Positions 9,770 to 19,598 are shown, counted from the stretch's first letter. The stretch: DNA of 64,000 nt from Streptomyces sp. NBC_01217 (GCF_035994185.1 NZ_CP108538.1:4069501-4133500), one strand, 5' to 3'. Translations and numbers: made by a program. Notes: generated from the letters alone by a model not told the origin.

Positions 9770-10489
9770 TCAGCGCTTGGCGTGGCGGCCGCGCTGGCCC
9801 GGGGCGGGCGCCGGGCCGCCGCCCACGGACGGGCCGTGGCTCTCGCCGCCACCGGCCGCCGCTTCCTTCTTCGCCTTGGAGTGGGCCCGCAGGAACTCGA
9901 TCCCGATCGGCACGACCGAGATGAGCACGATCAGGATGAGCATCGCCTCGATGTTCTTGTGCACGAAGTCGATCTTGCCGAGGGCCGCGCCGAGCAGCGT
10001 GACCCCGACGCCCCAGAGCACACCGCCGATGATGTTGAACGTGATGAACGAGCGGTAGTTCATCCGGCTCACACCGGCGATGATCGGCGTGAACGTACGC
10101 ACGATGGGCACGAAGCGGGCCAGGATCAGCGACTTCGGTCCGTATTTCTCGAAGAACTCGTGGGCCTTCTCGACGTTCTCCTGCTTGAAGAGACGGGAGT
10201 CCGGGCGCTTGAAGAGCGACGGGCCGACCTTGCGGCCGAAGAGATAGCCCACCTGGTCGCCGATGATCGCCGCAAGCGCCACCAGGAGGCAGACCAGCCA
10301 GAGCGGGAACTTCAGCTGGCCCGTGGTCACCAGCAGACCCGTGGTGAACAGGAGCGAGTCGCCGGGGAGGAAGAAGCCGATCAACAGTCCGGATTCGGCG
10401 AAGACGATGAGGAGGACGCCGGGAAGTCCGAAGGTGTTGATCAGATAGTCCGGGTCCAGCCAGCTCGGTCCGAGCGCAAGCGTATTCAA
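9770..10489 (-). CDS. DedA-family membrane protein
   Basis: A 239-residue membrane protein of the DedA/SNARE-associated family, implicated in recycling lipid carriers and envelope homeostasis. Visible family marks are ESGLLIGFFLPGDSLLFTTG, FGRKVGPSLF, the ARFVPIVRTFTPIIAGVSRM block with its conserved arginines, and FITFNIIGGVLWG. The tail is charged and Gly-rich and ends in GQRGRHAKR. The start is TTG at 10487-10489, with CAGGAG nine nt upstream; the frame extends further 5' but without a plausible start. It has no operon partner. Confidence 0.87.
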   Translation of the reverse strand: MNTLALGPSWLDPDYLINTFGLPGVLLIVFAESGLLIGFFLPGDSLLFTTGLLVTTGQLKFPLWLVCLLVALAAIIGDQVGYLFGRKVGPSLFKRPDSRLFKQENVEKAHEFFEKYGPKSLILARFVPIVRTFTPIIAGVSRMNYRSFITFNIIGGVLWGVGVTLLGAALGKIDFVHKNIEAMLILIVLISVVPIGIEFLRAHSKAKKEAAAGGGESHGPSVGGGPAPAPGQRGRHAKR

Positions 10490-10639
10490 GGGTCCGGGCT
10501 CCTGGATCGGTCGATGGCGGCTGCGTGGCCGCCCAAAGCTATCAACGCAGGATGACGCCCCTGGGTTCCAGTGGCCCCCAGGAGAATGCGCACCGGGTGA
10601 ACCGGGGCAAAGCCGCCCCAAAGGCGCCTCCCGCCGCGG

Positions 10640-11398
10640 TTACGCCAGGCGTTCCGCGTTGGCTTCGATCGCGTCCCGCAGGTGCTCGGCCAGGCCCGGC
10701 CGCATCGACTCGTAGTACGCGCGGAACTGCGGGTCGTGGACGTACATCTCGCCGAGCCCCCGGTGGATCTCGGGAGTGCACTCGTAGAACCACTTGGTGA
10801 TGTGGAGCCGGTGTGCCTCGGCCAGCTCCATCGCCCTCTCGCCCGTGGCGGGCTCACCGGCCTCCATCAGCGCGCTGTAGGCGGCGCCCCAGTCGGCCAC
10901 CTCCGCCTGCATCCGCTTCCAGTCGTCCTTGGTGTACCGGGCGACCCGGCGCTGCGACTCGGCGTACGTGGCAGTGCCGCCCCAGCGGCGCTCGGCCTCC
11001 TGCGCGTGCTCCTCGGGATCCTTGTCCCCGAAGACCTCGAACTTCTCCTCGGGCGTGAGGTTGATGCCCATCTTCCGTGCCTCCATGGCTGTTTCGACGG
11101 CGGCGGCCATCTTTCGCAGTGCGGCGATCCGGTCGGACAGCAGCCGGTGCTGGCGGCGCAGGTGTTCCTGCGGGTCCGCGTCCGGGTCGTCGAGCAGTAC
11201 CGCGATCTCGTCGAGCGGGAAGCCGAGCTCCCGGTAGAACAGGATCTGCTGCAGCCGGTCGAGATCACCGTCGTCGTAGCGGCGGTGACCGGCGTGACTG
11301 CGCCCGCCGGGCGAGAGCAGCCCGATGCCGTCGTAGTGATGCAGGGTGCGCACCGTGACTCCGGCGAATCCGGCGACCTGTCCCACGGAGTAGTCCAT
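10640..11398 (-). CDS. tipA: TipA-like MerR-family regulator with TipAS ligand-binding domain
   Basis: The 252-residue product has an N-terminal MerR winged helix (SVGQVAGFAGVTVRTLHHYD), a dimerisation coiled coil (about 75-108) and a C-terminal TipAS domain. TipAL activates transcription when thiopeptides bind TipAS. The start is ATG at 11396-11398 after AAGGAG. An internal ATG (Met110, 11069-11071) is preceded by GGAGG at 8-nt spacing, so the short TipAS form, about 143 residues, can be made independently (10640-11071) as in S. lividans. Odd point: in S. lividans TipA, thiostrepton attaches to Cys214; here residue 214 is Gly (HRGLGEMY), while Cys207 is kept. The promoter matches tipA. Ligand range may therefore differ. 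Confidence 0.88.
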   Translation of the reverse strand: MDYSVGQVAGFAGVTVRTLHHYDGIGLLSPGGRSHAGHRRYDDGDLDRLQQILFYRELGFPLDEIAVLLDDPDADPQEHLRRQHRLLSDRIAALRKMAAAVETAMEARKMGINLTPEEKFEVFGDKDPEEHAQEAERRWGGTATYAESQRRVARYTKDDWKRMQAEVADWGAAYSALMEAGEPATGERAMELAEAHRLHITKWFYECTPEIHRGLGEMYVHDPQFRAYYESMRPGLAEHLRDAIEANAERLA

Positions 11399-11435
11399 GA
11401 CTCCCCGCTCCTTTCTCCCTTCCGGGTACGTACCG

Positions 11436-11466
11436 AGCCTGGGGCCTGACGTGACGTGAGGTGCAA
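11436..11466 (-). promoter_or_regulatory. tipA-type MerR promoter and operator
   Basis: Minus strand: TTGCAC (11466-11461), 19-nt spacer, CAGGCT (11441-11436). The spacer holds the palindrome CCT-S-ACGT-S-ACGT-S-AGG (11445-11461). The 19-bp spacing and central palindrome are typical of MerR-activated promoters and almost identical to the S. lividans tipA promoter as remembered. This predicts autoregulation by the downstream protein. Confidence 0.75.
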
Positions 11467-11700
11467 GCCCGGAACACCGTCGCTTCCGGTCCTGGCGCCG
11501 ACCCTCGGCGGGCTGCTGCTCGGCCCGCCGGCCGCAGACGCAGCTGCGCGAGGACGGTACGCCGCTGAGGTGAGCCCGGCCCGCGACCGTGCCCCGCACC
11601 CGGCCGCTCCGCGCGCCGGATGCCCCCGCCTTCCGTATCGTCCCCTTCGTACGCATGCGCAGCGATGCATCCCCGTCATGCTCCGCCGGAGGTCTCCGCA
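11467..11700. other. Intergenic region upstream of the gadB locus
   Basis: About 234 bp between the tipA promoter and the tiny ORF before gadB. It contains one clear hairpin, CGGCGGGC / GCCCGCCG at 11506-11530 with a 9-nt loop, which could end leftover transcription or shape the gadB leader. No convincing promoter hexamers were seen for gadB. Confidence 0.4.
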
Positions 11701-11775
11701 ATGCCCACGCCCGTCAACGTCGCCGTCATCAAGTTCACCCGGGCCGTCAAGGGCGGCCTCGCCGCCGAGAGCTGA
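11701..11775 (+). CDS. 24-residue leader-type small ORF upstream of gadB
   Basis: ATG at 11701 is preceded by CGGAGG at 8-nt spacing, a better ribosome site than many neighbours have. It reads MPTPVNVAVIKFTRAVKGGL then AAES and a TGA, with strongly G/C third positions. The stop is 15 bp before the decarboxylase start. I do not recognise it. It may be a small protein in its own right or a leader coupled to gadB translation. Confidence 0.55.
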   Translation: MPTPVNVAVIKFTRAVKGGLAAES

Positions 11776-11790
11776 GAAGGGCTGTCCCCT

Positions 11791-13215
11791 ATGCCTCTCC
11801 ACAAAGGTTCGCCCCACGGCACGGAACCGTCCAAGGAGCGCCGCAGGCTCGCCCTCAACCCGTTCTTCGGGGAGGCCGACCCGGTCGCGGGGATGGAGTC
11901 GGCGCCGCCCCGGCACCGGCTGCCCGACGGGCCGATGCCGCCCTCGACCGCATACGGCCTGGTCCATGACGAGCTGATGCTCGACGGCAACTCCCGGCTC
12001 AACCTCGCCACCTTCGTCACCACCTGGATGGAGCCCGAGGCCGGGGTGCTGATGGGCGAGTGCCGCGACAAGAACATGATCGACAAGGACGAGTACCCAC
12101 GCACCGCGGAACTGGAGCGGCGCTGTGTGGCGATGCTCGCCAATCTCTGGAACGCCCCCGATCCCTCGGCCGTCGTGGGCTGTTCGACGACCGGCTCCAG
12201 CGAGGCGTGCATGCTCTCCGGGCTGGCGCTGAAGCGCCGCTGGGCGGCCAGGAACCCCGACCGCTACCCGGCGACCGCCCGGCCGAACCTCGTCATGGGC
12301 ATCAATGTGCAGGTCTGCTGGGACAAGTTCTGCAACTTCTGGGAGGTCGAACCGCGGCTGGTCCCGATGGAGGGCGACCGCTTCCACCTGGACCCGCAGG
12401 CCGCTGCCGACCTCTGCGACGAGAACACCATCGGGGTCGTCGGCATCCTCGGCTCCACCTTCGACGGTTCCTACGAGCCGATCGCCGAGCTCTGCGCGGC
12501 CCTGGACGCCCTTCAGGAACGCACCGGCCTCGACATCCCCGTGCATGTGGACGGCGCGTCCGGCGCGATGGTGGCGCCGTTCCTGGACGAGGACCTGGTG
12601 TGGGACTTCCGGCTGCCCCGGGTCTCCTCCATCAACACCTCGGGCCACAAGTACGGCCTGGTCTACCCGGGCGTCGGCTGGGCACTGTGGCGCTCACCCG
12701 CCGAACTGCCCGAGGAGCTGGTCTTCCGGGTCAACTACCTGGGCGGCGACATGCCGACCTTCGCGCTGAACTTCTCCCGGCCCGGCGCACAGGTGGTGGC
12801 GCAGTACTACACCTTCCTGCGGCTGGGCCGGGAGGGCTACCGGGCCGTCCAGCAGGCGTCCAGGGACGTCGCCTCCGGGCTCGCGAAGCGGATCGAGGAA
12901 CTCGGGGACTTCCGGCTCCTCACCCGGGGCGGCCAGCTGCCCGTCTTCGCTCTGACGACCGCGCCGGACGTCGGGGCGTACGACGTCTTCGACGTGTCCC
13001 GCAGGCTGCGGGAGCACGGCTGGCTGGTGCCCGCGTACACCTTCCCCGCCAACCGGCAGGATCTGTCGGTGCTCCGGGTGGTGTGCCGCAACGGCTTCTC
13101 GTCGGACCTCGCCGAGCTGCTGCTTGAGGACCTCCGGCAGATCCTGCCCGAACTGCGCAGCCAGCCGCACCCGTTGAACCACGACAAGCAGGCGGCGACG
13201 TCCTTCCACCACTGA
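11791..13215 (+). CDS. gadB: Glutamate decarboxylase
   Basis: PLP enzyme converting glutamate to GABA with proton consumption, a cytosolic acid-resistance or GABA-shunt role. The 474-residue product carries HVDGASG (Asp254, contacts the PLP ring) and [10 protein letters not shown] with PLP lysine Lys287. It also has [14 protein letters not shown] and the CSTTGSSEA phosphate-binding segment, all typical of group II GAD. It starts at ATG 11791 with GAGAAGGG upstream, 15 bp after a tiny ORF. It converges with the ABC permease gene, leaving only 16 bp between the stops. No antiporter gene is beside it. Confidence 0.93.
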   Translation: MPLHKGSPHGTEPSKERRRLALNPFFGEADPVAGMESAPPRHRLPDGPMPPSTAYGLVHDELMLDGNSRLNLATFVTTWMEPEAGVLMGECRDKNMIDKDEYPRTAELERRCVAMLANLWNAPDPSAVVGCSTTGSSEACMLSGLALKRRWAARNPDRYPATARPNLVMGINVQVCWDKFCNFWEVEPRLVPMEGDRFHLDPQAAADLCDENTIGVVGILGSTFDGSYEPIAELCAALDALQERTGLDIPVHVDGASGAMVAPFLDEDLVWDFRLPRVSSINTSGHKYGLVYPGVGWALWRSPAELPEELVFRVNYLGGDMPTFALNFSRPGAQVVAQYYTFLRLGREGYRAVQQASRDVASGLAKRIEELGDFRLLTRGGQLPVFALTTAPDVGAYDVFDVSRRLREHGWLVPAYTFPANRQDLSVLRVVCRNGFSSDLAELLLEDLRQILPELRSQPHPLNHDKQAATSFHH

Positions 13216-13231
13216 ACGCCGGGCCGCGGCG

Positions 13232-14013
13232 CTAGCGGTCGATCCGGGCGAACCTCCGTACCGCCAGCGGGAAGAACACCGCGGTCAGCACCAACGGCCA
13301 GGCCACGGAGAGGAGTCCGGCGTGCTCGGACGCCCAGGTGCCGCCGGAGCCGCCCGGGTTGCCGAACAGTTCGCGCACCGCCGTGGCCGTGGCCGACATC
13401 GGGTTCCACTCGACGACCGCGCCCAGCCAGCCGGGCATCGACTCGGGAGCGGCGAAGACGTTGGAGAGGAAGCCGACCGGCCAGACGAGGATCTGCACCG
13501 CCTGCACCAGCTCCGGCTTCCCGGCCACCAGCGCCAGGTGGATGCCGATCCACAGCATCGCGAAGCGCAGCAGCAGAAGCAGCCCCACCGCCCCCAGCGC
13601 CGCGGCCGGGCCGTGGTGCCAGCGCCAGCCGACCGCGTAACCGACTCCGGTCATCACGGCGAGTGCGGCCGCCGACTGGAGCATGTCCGCCGCGCAGCGG
13701 CCGACCAGCACCGATCCGGAGACCATCGGCATGGCGCGGAACCGGTCGATGACGCCCTTGTCGAGGTCCTGGGTGACCGCGAGCATGGTCGACTCCAGCC
13801 CGAAGGCCATGGTGAGCGCGAGCATGCCGGGCACCAGGAACTCGGTGTTGTCGCCGTCGACGCCCTGCCCGCCGCCGACCAGGTAGTTGAACATCAGCAG
13901 CAGCATCACGGGGAAGACCAGGCCGACGACGACCTGCACCGGCTGCCGCGCCCAGTGCGCCAGTTCGCGGCGGGTCATCGTCCAGGAGTCGGACACCGCC
14001 CAGCTCATCGCGC

Positions 14014-14017
<4 letters not shown>
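13232..14017 (-). CDS. ABC-2 type transporter permease (DrrB-like)
   Basis: A 261-residue membrane subunit with six predicted helices. Examples are [20 protein letters not shown] near residue 31, the [27 protein letters not shown] loop region and [20 protein letters not shown] near the end, the ABC-2 signature of drug and antibiotic exporters. Its ATG (14015-14017) overlaps the stop of the ATPase gene as ATGA, so translation is coupled. A second ATG three codons on is also possible. It pairs with the ATPase upstream; the exported compound is unknown. Confidence 0.88.
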
Positions 14018-14961
<944 letters not shown>

Positions 14962-14979
14962 AATCGCCACACCCTCTCG

Positions 14980-15039
14980 TAGTCAAACTTGACTAGCGAG
15001 ATCGAAGGTAACCGCGCCAGCACCATTCGTCAAACTTGA
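14980..15039. promoter_or_regulatory. Tandem operator-like palindromes before the ABC exporter genes
   Basis: TAGTCAA-AC-TTGACTA, a perfect 7-bp inverted repeat (14980-14995), and a second TCAAACTTGA (15030-15039) lie 50 bp apart in the padR-ABC gap. A related TCAACTTTGATCA precedes padR (15714-15726). Repetition of one motif before both units suggests binding sites for the PadR protein, though PadR sites often have ATGT/ACAT ends instead. Confidence 0.5.
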
Positions 15040-15053
15040 TTACTCGCTTTTGA

Positions 15054-15695
15054 TCACTCGTCGTCACCGGGGTCGCGGACGCCTGTCGCGTACGGGTTCT
15101 CCTGGCCCTCGGCCAGCACGCCGACGAAGGGCTCGCCCTCCCCCGCGAAGGTGTACGCCCCGCCCTCGATGCGGGCGATCAGCCCGCGCGTCCACTCGGC
15201 ATCGGAGTCCGCGGAGTGGACCCACATGTTCATGATCTCGCCGATGTGGCCGATCGACTGGGGCCCGGCCTCCGGCGTGTAGTACTCGGTGACCGAGGAC
15301 CGCCAGGCCGCGAGACCGGCCACCCGCTCCTTGAGCAGCGCCACCGCCTCGGACCGCTCCAGGTCGACGATGCCGCCCAGGCCCGCCGACAGCACGTCCA
15401 TCTTCTGGTCGTACGAGGTCAGCGCGGCGCGCAGCAGCGCGAAGTACTCCTCGTTGCCCCGCCCGGTGATCTCGTACTCGGTGCGAGGCGGGCCGCCCGC
15501 GGTGCTCGGGGCGGTCTCGTGGGCGATCAGCAGTCCCTGCTTCGCCATCTGCTTCAGTGCGTGGTAGACCGACCCGGGCTTGGCGTTGGACCACTCGTGG
15601 GCGCCCCAGTATTCCAGGTCGTTGCGGACCTGATAGCCGTGCGCCCGGCCGTGCTGTCGCACGGCGCAGAGGACCAGCAGCCGGATCGCGGACAT
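15054..15695 (-). CDS. PadR-family transcriptional regulator
   Basis: The 213-residue product has an N-terminal PadR winged helix (MSAIRLLVLCAVRQHGRAHGYQVRNDL, then KPGSVYHALKQMAKQGLL) and a C-terminal Vir-type helical domain. Such proteins usually repress nearby drug exporters and release DNA on ligand binding. The start is ATG at 15693-15695 with AAAGGG about 9 nt away; a GTG three codons upstream overlaps that site. It lies between dinB (18 bp upstream) and the ABC pair on the same strand, so it is the obvious candidate regulator of that exporter. Confidence 0.88.
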   Translation of the reverse strand: MSAIRLLVLCAVRQHGRAHGYQVRNDLEYWGAHEWSNAKPGSVYHALKQMAKQGLLIAHETAPSTAGGPPRTEYEITGRGNEEYFALLRAALTSYDQKMDVLSAGLGGIVDLERSEAVALLKERVAGLAAWRSSVTEYYTPEAGPQSIGHIGEIMNMWVHSADSDAEWTRGLIARIEGGAYTFAGEGEPFVGVLAEGQENPYATGVRDPGDDE

Positions 15696-15713
15696 GTCAC
15701 GCACCCTTTCTAT

Positions 15714-15726
15714 TCAACTTTGATCA
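15714..15726. promoter_or_regulatory. Operator-like site upstream of padR
   Basis: TCAACTTTGATCA overlaps the dinB stop codon and lies 19 bp before the padR ATG. It resembles the two TCAAACTTGA sites before the ABC genes and may allow autoregulation. Confidence 0.35.
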
Positions 15727-16265
15727 GCGTATCCCTCCGCCTCGGCGACCAGCTCGAACGCGGTCCGGCCGTCCAGGGACTCCCGGATGATGTCGGCGTG
15801 CCCGGCGTGCCGGGCGTGCTCCTCGACGAGGTGGAGCAGCAGCCAGCGCATCGAGACCCGCCCCTCCTTCGGGAACCAGGGCGCCTCGGGCAGCGGGAAG
15901 GTGTCGTCCAGACCGGGCACCGAGCGGATGAACTTCTCCACCTCGGCCGCGACGCCGTCCCAGAAGTCCAGCATCCCCTTCACGGTCTCGTCACCGACGA
16001 GCCGGAAGCTCTCCGCCCAGGTCTCCTGGGTGCGCGAGGTCTCGCTCGGCCGCTGCTGAGCCATCCGCAGCCAGCCCAGCTCGGTCTCCGCGACATGCTT
16101 GAGCAGCCCGGAGAGGGAGAGTTCACTGGCGCTGGGCCGGCTCGCCGCCTGCTCCTCGGTCAGACCGATGAGCGAGCGCCGGATCGCGCCGCGCTGTGCC
16201 TCGACGAAGGAGAGGAGCGCGCCGCGCTCGTCGCCGGAGGTCTCTGCGGGAACGTGAGTGACCAT
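15714..16265 (-). CDS. DinB-like (DUF664) metal-dependent family protein
   Basis: A 183-residue four-helix-bundle protein of the DinB/DUF664 type. Visible features are LSLSGLLKHVAETELGWL and, near the C-terminus, LLLHLVEEHARHAGHADIIRES, which supply the conserved histidines of the metal site. Members include thiol-dependent transferases, such as mycothiol-dependent enzymes in actinobacteria, but the substrate here is unknown. The start is ATG at 16263-16265 after GAGGTGG; an upstream in-frame extension of 16 codons is less likely. It is first in a probable dinB-padR-ABC operon. Confidence 0.85.
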   Translation of the reverse strand: MVTHVPAETSGDERGALLSFVEAQRGAIRRSLIGLTEEQAASRPSASELSLSGLLKHVAETELGWLRMAQQRPSETSRTQETWAESFRLVGDETVKGMLDFWDGVAAEVEKFIRSVPGLDDTFPLPEAPWFPKEGRVSMRWLLLHLVEEHARHAGHADIIRESLDGRTAFELVAEAEGYADQS

Positions 16266-16371
16266 GGTGTCCACCTCGGGTAGCTGTGCCGGTTTCTTTC
16301 TGACACCGGCCAAGCTACGGACCCTTGCGGTCAGCTTCCGTCCTCAACACATCGGCTGCGCGGACCCGGTT

Positions 16372-17829
16372 TCAGAAAGGGAATACCGACCGCTCGTGCT
16401 GGATGGATATCCACTTCTGGGTGGTGAAGGCGTTCACGGTCGCCTCGCCGTTCAGCCGGCCGGACCCGGAGGACTTCTCGCCGCCGAAGGCGGCCAGCGG
16501 ATCGTCCTGGACGGTGGAGTCGTTGACGTGGAACATCCCGCTGACGACGCGCTGCGCGAACCGCACCCCGCGCTCGGCACTGCGGGTGTGCACGGCGCCG
16601 CTCAGCCCGTACGGGGTGTCGTTGGCGATCCGTACGGCCTCGTCCTCGCCGTCGAACGTCACCAGCAGCGCCACCGGCCCGAATATCTCCTGGGACAGCA
16701 GCGGGGAGTCCTCGGGGAGCCCTGTGAGCACGGTCGGTTCGACGAGGTTGCCGCGGGTCCGGCCGCGTACCAGCGCGGTGGCCCCCTCGGCGAGCGCCTG
16801 GTCGACCAGGGAGGTCAGGGCGTCGGCCTGGAAGTTGTTGATGACCGGGCCGATCTGGGTCCGGGGATCGCGCGGGTCGCCGGTCCTCAGCGCGGCCACC
16901 CTGGCGGTGAACTTCTCGGTGAACTCCCGCTCGACGCGGCGGTCCACCAGGATGCGGTTGGCGGCCATGCAGACCTGGCCCTGGTACACGAAGCGGCTGA
17001 AGACGGCCGCGTCGACCGCGTAGTCGATGTCCGCGTCCTCCAGCACCACCAGGGCGCTGTTGCCGCTGAGTTCGAGGATCGTCCTCTTGAAGTGTCCGGC
17101 GGCGACCGCGCCGACGTGGCGGCCGACCCGGTCCGTGCCCGCGAAGGAGATCACCTTGGGTACGGGGTGCTCTATGAACGCGTCCCCTATCTCGGCGACA
17201 TCGGTGATCAGGACGTTGAGCAGTCCGGCGGGCAGCCCGGCGTCCTCGAAGATCTTCGCGATCAGTCCGCCGCCGACGACCGGGGCGTTCTGATTGGGCT
17301 TGACGACGACCGCGTTGCCGAGCGCGAGGGCGGGTGCGACGGACTTCATCGTCACCAGGAAGGGGAAGTTGAAGGGGCTGATCACCCCGATGACACCGAC
17401 GGGCTGCCGGTAGAGGCGGTTCTCCTTGCCGTCCACCGGTGAGGGCAGGATGCGGCCCCGGGGGCGCAGCGTCTGCTGGATCGCGTCCCGCAGGAACTCC
17501 TTGGCGGCGCGGACCTCGTACTCCGCCTTGAGCCGGGTGCCGCCCAGTTCGTCGACGATCGCCTCGGCGATGTCGTCGTGCAGTTCCTCGGTGACGCGCA
17601 GGGCGCGCTCCAGAACATCGCGGCGCTGATACGGGCCGGTGGTGGCCCAGGACCGCTGGGCGCGCTCGGCCGCGCGGTAGGCCAGATCGACTTCCTGTGC
17701 CGTCGCTATGGTGATGGCGGCGAGTTTCTCCCCGTTGTAGGGATTGAAATCGATGATGTCCCACGAGCCGCTACCGGTCCGCCACTCACCGTCGATGTAC
17801 TGGTCGGCCAGCTCGTAGAAAAAGGACAT
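16372..17829 (-). CDS. Aldehyde dehydrogenase (benzaldehyde/vanillin-type)
   Basis: NAD(P)-dependent oxidation of an aldehyde to the acid. The 485-residue product has GVISPFNFPFLVTMK, KPNQNAPVVGG, the FAGTDRVGRHVGA glycine motif, ELSGNSALVVL with the general-base Glu, and catalytic Cys in FVYQGQVCMAANR. These features resemble the aromatic-aldehyde branch of the superfamily. The start is ATG (17827-17829) with AAGGG before it. It lies 54 bp downstream of the XRE gene on the same strand; a functional link is not evident. Confidence 0.92.
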   Translation of the reverse strand: MSFFYELADQYIDGEWRTGSGSWDIIDFNPYNGEKLAAITIATAQEVDLAYRAAERAQRSWATTGPYQRRDVLERALRVTEELHDDIAEAIVDELGGTRLKAEYEVRAAKEFLRDAIQQTLRPRGRILPSPVDGKENRLYRQPVGVIGVISPFNFPFLVTMKSVAPALALGNAVVVKPNQNAPVVGGGLIAKIFEDAGLPAGLLNVLITDVAEIGDAFIEHPVPKVISFAGTDRVGRHVGAVAAGHFKRTILELSGNSALVVLEDADIDYAVDAAVFSRFVYQGQVCMAANRILVDRRVEREFTEKFTARVAALRTGDPRDPRTQIGPVINNFQADALTSLVDQALAEGATALVRGRTRGNLVEPTVLTGLPEDSPLLSQEIFGPVALLVTFDGEDEAVRIANDTPYGLSGAVHTRSAERGVRFAQRVVSGMFHVNDSTVQDDPLAAFGGEKSSGSGRLNGEATVNAFTTQKWISIQHERSVFPF

Positions 17830-17883
17830 GCGATCCCTTAACTCTGGTGCAGACTCCCGTCGAACCCTCATCGTACTGATGAA

Positions 17884-18819
17884 TCAGGTGAGTTGGAGTA
17901 GACCACGGAGGAGATCGCGGCTCTCCTCGGGACCGGGGCTGTCCTCGTGCAGTCGCACCATGGCCTTTTCGTACTGAGCGACTTCTTCGGCCTTGTCCAG
18001 ATAGAGCGCACTTGTCAGCTGCTCCAAATAGACAATGTCCGACAGATCGGATTCCGGGAATCGGAGCATCGTAAAAGAGCCCCCCTCTCCCGCATGCCCG
18101 CCAAAACTGAAGGGCATCACCTGGAGAGTGACGTTGGGCTGTTCCGACATTTCGATCAGATGCCGCAATTGTCCGCGCATCACCTCACGGTCGCCGTACG
18201 GCCGGCGCAGCGCCGCCTCGTCCAGTACGGCATGGAAATGAGGTGCGCGTTCGGAGACGAGGGCCTTCTGGCGCTCCAGCCGCAGGGCGACCCGGCGGTC
18301 GATCTCCATGGCCGGGGCGTCACCCATGCCCCGGGTGACGACCGCGTGCGCATAGGACTCGGTCTGCAACAGGCCGTGCACGAACTGGACTTCGTACACC
18401 CGGATGAGCGATGCCGCTCCCTCCAGACCGATGTACGTCTGGAACCAGCCGGGCAGTACATCTCCGTAACTGTGCCACCACCCCGCCACGTTGGCCTCGC
18501 GGGCCAGGCCGAGCAGGGCGTCGCGCTCCGCCTCGTCCGTGACTCCGTAGAGCGTGAGCAGGTCCTCGACATCCCTGGCCTTGAAGCTCACCCGTCCCAA
18601 CTCCATGCGGCTGATCTTCGACTCGGAGGCCCGGATGGAGTAGCCGGCCGCCTCGCGGGTGATCCCGCGCGAGTCGCGCAGCCGCCTGAGCTGCGAGCCC
18701 AGCAGGATGCGCCGCACCACAGATCCACTCGACTCGCCTGCCGCCACTGGTCCGGCCCTCCCCATCGCTTCCCGGGTACCGGGGCTCCCCCCTGAACCCC
18801 AAGTGCCGGATTCTGCCAT
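17884..18819 (-). CDS. XRE-family regulator with DUF5753 domain (WhiJ type)
   Basis: The 311-residue product has an N-terminal helix-turn-helix (LGSQLRRLRDSRGITREAAGY ... SKISRMELG, about 40-75) and a DUF5753 sensor-like domain from about 100 to the end, with VHGLLQTESYAHAV and LDEAALRRPYG. Such genes occur by the dozen in Streptomyces with a DUF397 protein and often a small ATPase, and several act in development (WhiJ). Both partners are present here within 1.2 kb. The start is ATG 18817-18819 with a weak ribosome site; an ATG about 19 codons in is possible. Confidence 0.88.
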   Translation of the reverse strand: MAESGTWGSGGSPGTREAMGRAGPVAAGESSGSVVRRILLGSQLRRLRDSRGITREAAGYSIRASESKISRMELGRVSFKARDVEDLLTLYGVTDEAERDALLGLAREANVAGWWHSYGDVLPGWFQTYIGLEGAASLIRVYEVQFVHGLLQTESYAHAVVTRGMGDAPAMEIDRRVALRLERQKALVSERAPHFHAVLDEAALRRPYGDREVMRGQLRHLIEMSEQPNVTLQVMPFSFGGHAGEGGSFTMLRFPESDLSDIVYLEQLTSALYLDKAEEVAQYEKAMVRLHEDSPGPEESRDLLRGLLQLT

Positions 18820-19073
18820 CAAAACGCTTCAGCCCGTACTCATTCGATTACGGAAATGAGAAGACTTCCAGAAAGCTACGAAAATACACAAAGGAAGAAA
18901 TGACCAAGAACCGGCACGGGACCGGACAGGTCCGGCGCGTGCACGTGCATCTGCCCTTGCATCCGCCCTGCGCATTCGGAACCATGGTCCTCGCGCACCT
19001 GCGTGCTCGTTCGTGTTGTGCCGCTGTACCCCCCGCAGTACCGATACAGCCGCGAATCCCGGGAGTGCCTCGC

Positions 19074-19595
19074 ATGGGGACGAATGGATCGACGATGCTC
19101 GAGCCGTTACGGCAGGGGCTTCCCCCCATCGATCCCTCAGCCGTCTCCGGATCGGCCACCTGCACCCTGCCCGCCCGCTACGAAGCCGTAGGCGGAGCAC
19201 GGCAGTTCACCAGGAAGACGATGAACGGCTGGGGACTGGACGAGCGCTTCGACGACGTCGCACTGGTCGTCTCCGAACTCGTCACCAACGCGCTGCGGCA
19301 CGCCCTGCCTGCGGACACCGCGCCGGAGCCCCAGGAACCGCCGGTACGGCTCCACTTGATGCGCTGGAGCTCGCGCCTGGTGTGCGCCGTACGCGACCCG
19401 AGTCAGGCAAGCCCCGTCGCCTCCGAGGCCGCCGACTCCGCGGAATCGGGCCGCGGCCTCTTCCTGGTGGAGTCCTTCAGCGACTCCTGGGGCTGGCACC
19501 CCTCCCCCGTCCTGGGGGCGGAGAACCCGAACGCCGCGGGGGCGCCGCGCGGCAAGGTGGTCTGGGCGCTGTTCCGACTGTCCGACGACACATGA
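19074..19595 (+). CDS. ATP-binding anti-sigma-factor-like kinase (HATPase_c_2)
   Basis: The 173-residue product has the GHKL fold typical of RsbW/SpoIIAB-like proteins. The N box is VVSELVTNALRHA and the G box region is SAESGRGLFLVES, with an expected Bergerat ATP pocket. The start is ATG at 19074 with GGGAG 8 nt before it, giving MGTNGSTMLEPLRQGLPP, the usual start for this Streptomyces subgroup. An ATG at 18900 is in frame, but the intervening Cys/Pro-rich stretch does not look like protein. It is divergent from the XRE gene and converges on DUF397. Confidence 0.82.
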   Translation: MGTNGSTMLEPLRQGLPPIDPSAVSGSATCTLPARYEAVGGARQFTRKTMNGWGLDERFDDVALVVSELVTNALRHALPADTAPEPQEPPVRLHLMRWSSRLVCAVRDPSQASPVASEAADSAESGRGLFLVESFSDSWGWHPSPVLGAENPNAAGAPRGKVVWALFRLSDDT

Positions 19596-19598
19596 CAT

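Noticed and set aside
15054..15704. GTG start for padR three codons upstream
   Set aside because: The GTG overlaps the AAAGGG ribosome site; the ATG at 15693-15695 is correctly spaced.
18900..19073. 58-codon N-terminal extension of the ATP-binding protein
   Set aside because: Pro/Cys-rich and unlike the family; the ATG at 19074 has proper spacing to GGGAG and the usual N-terminus.
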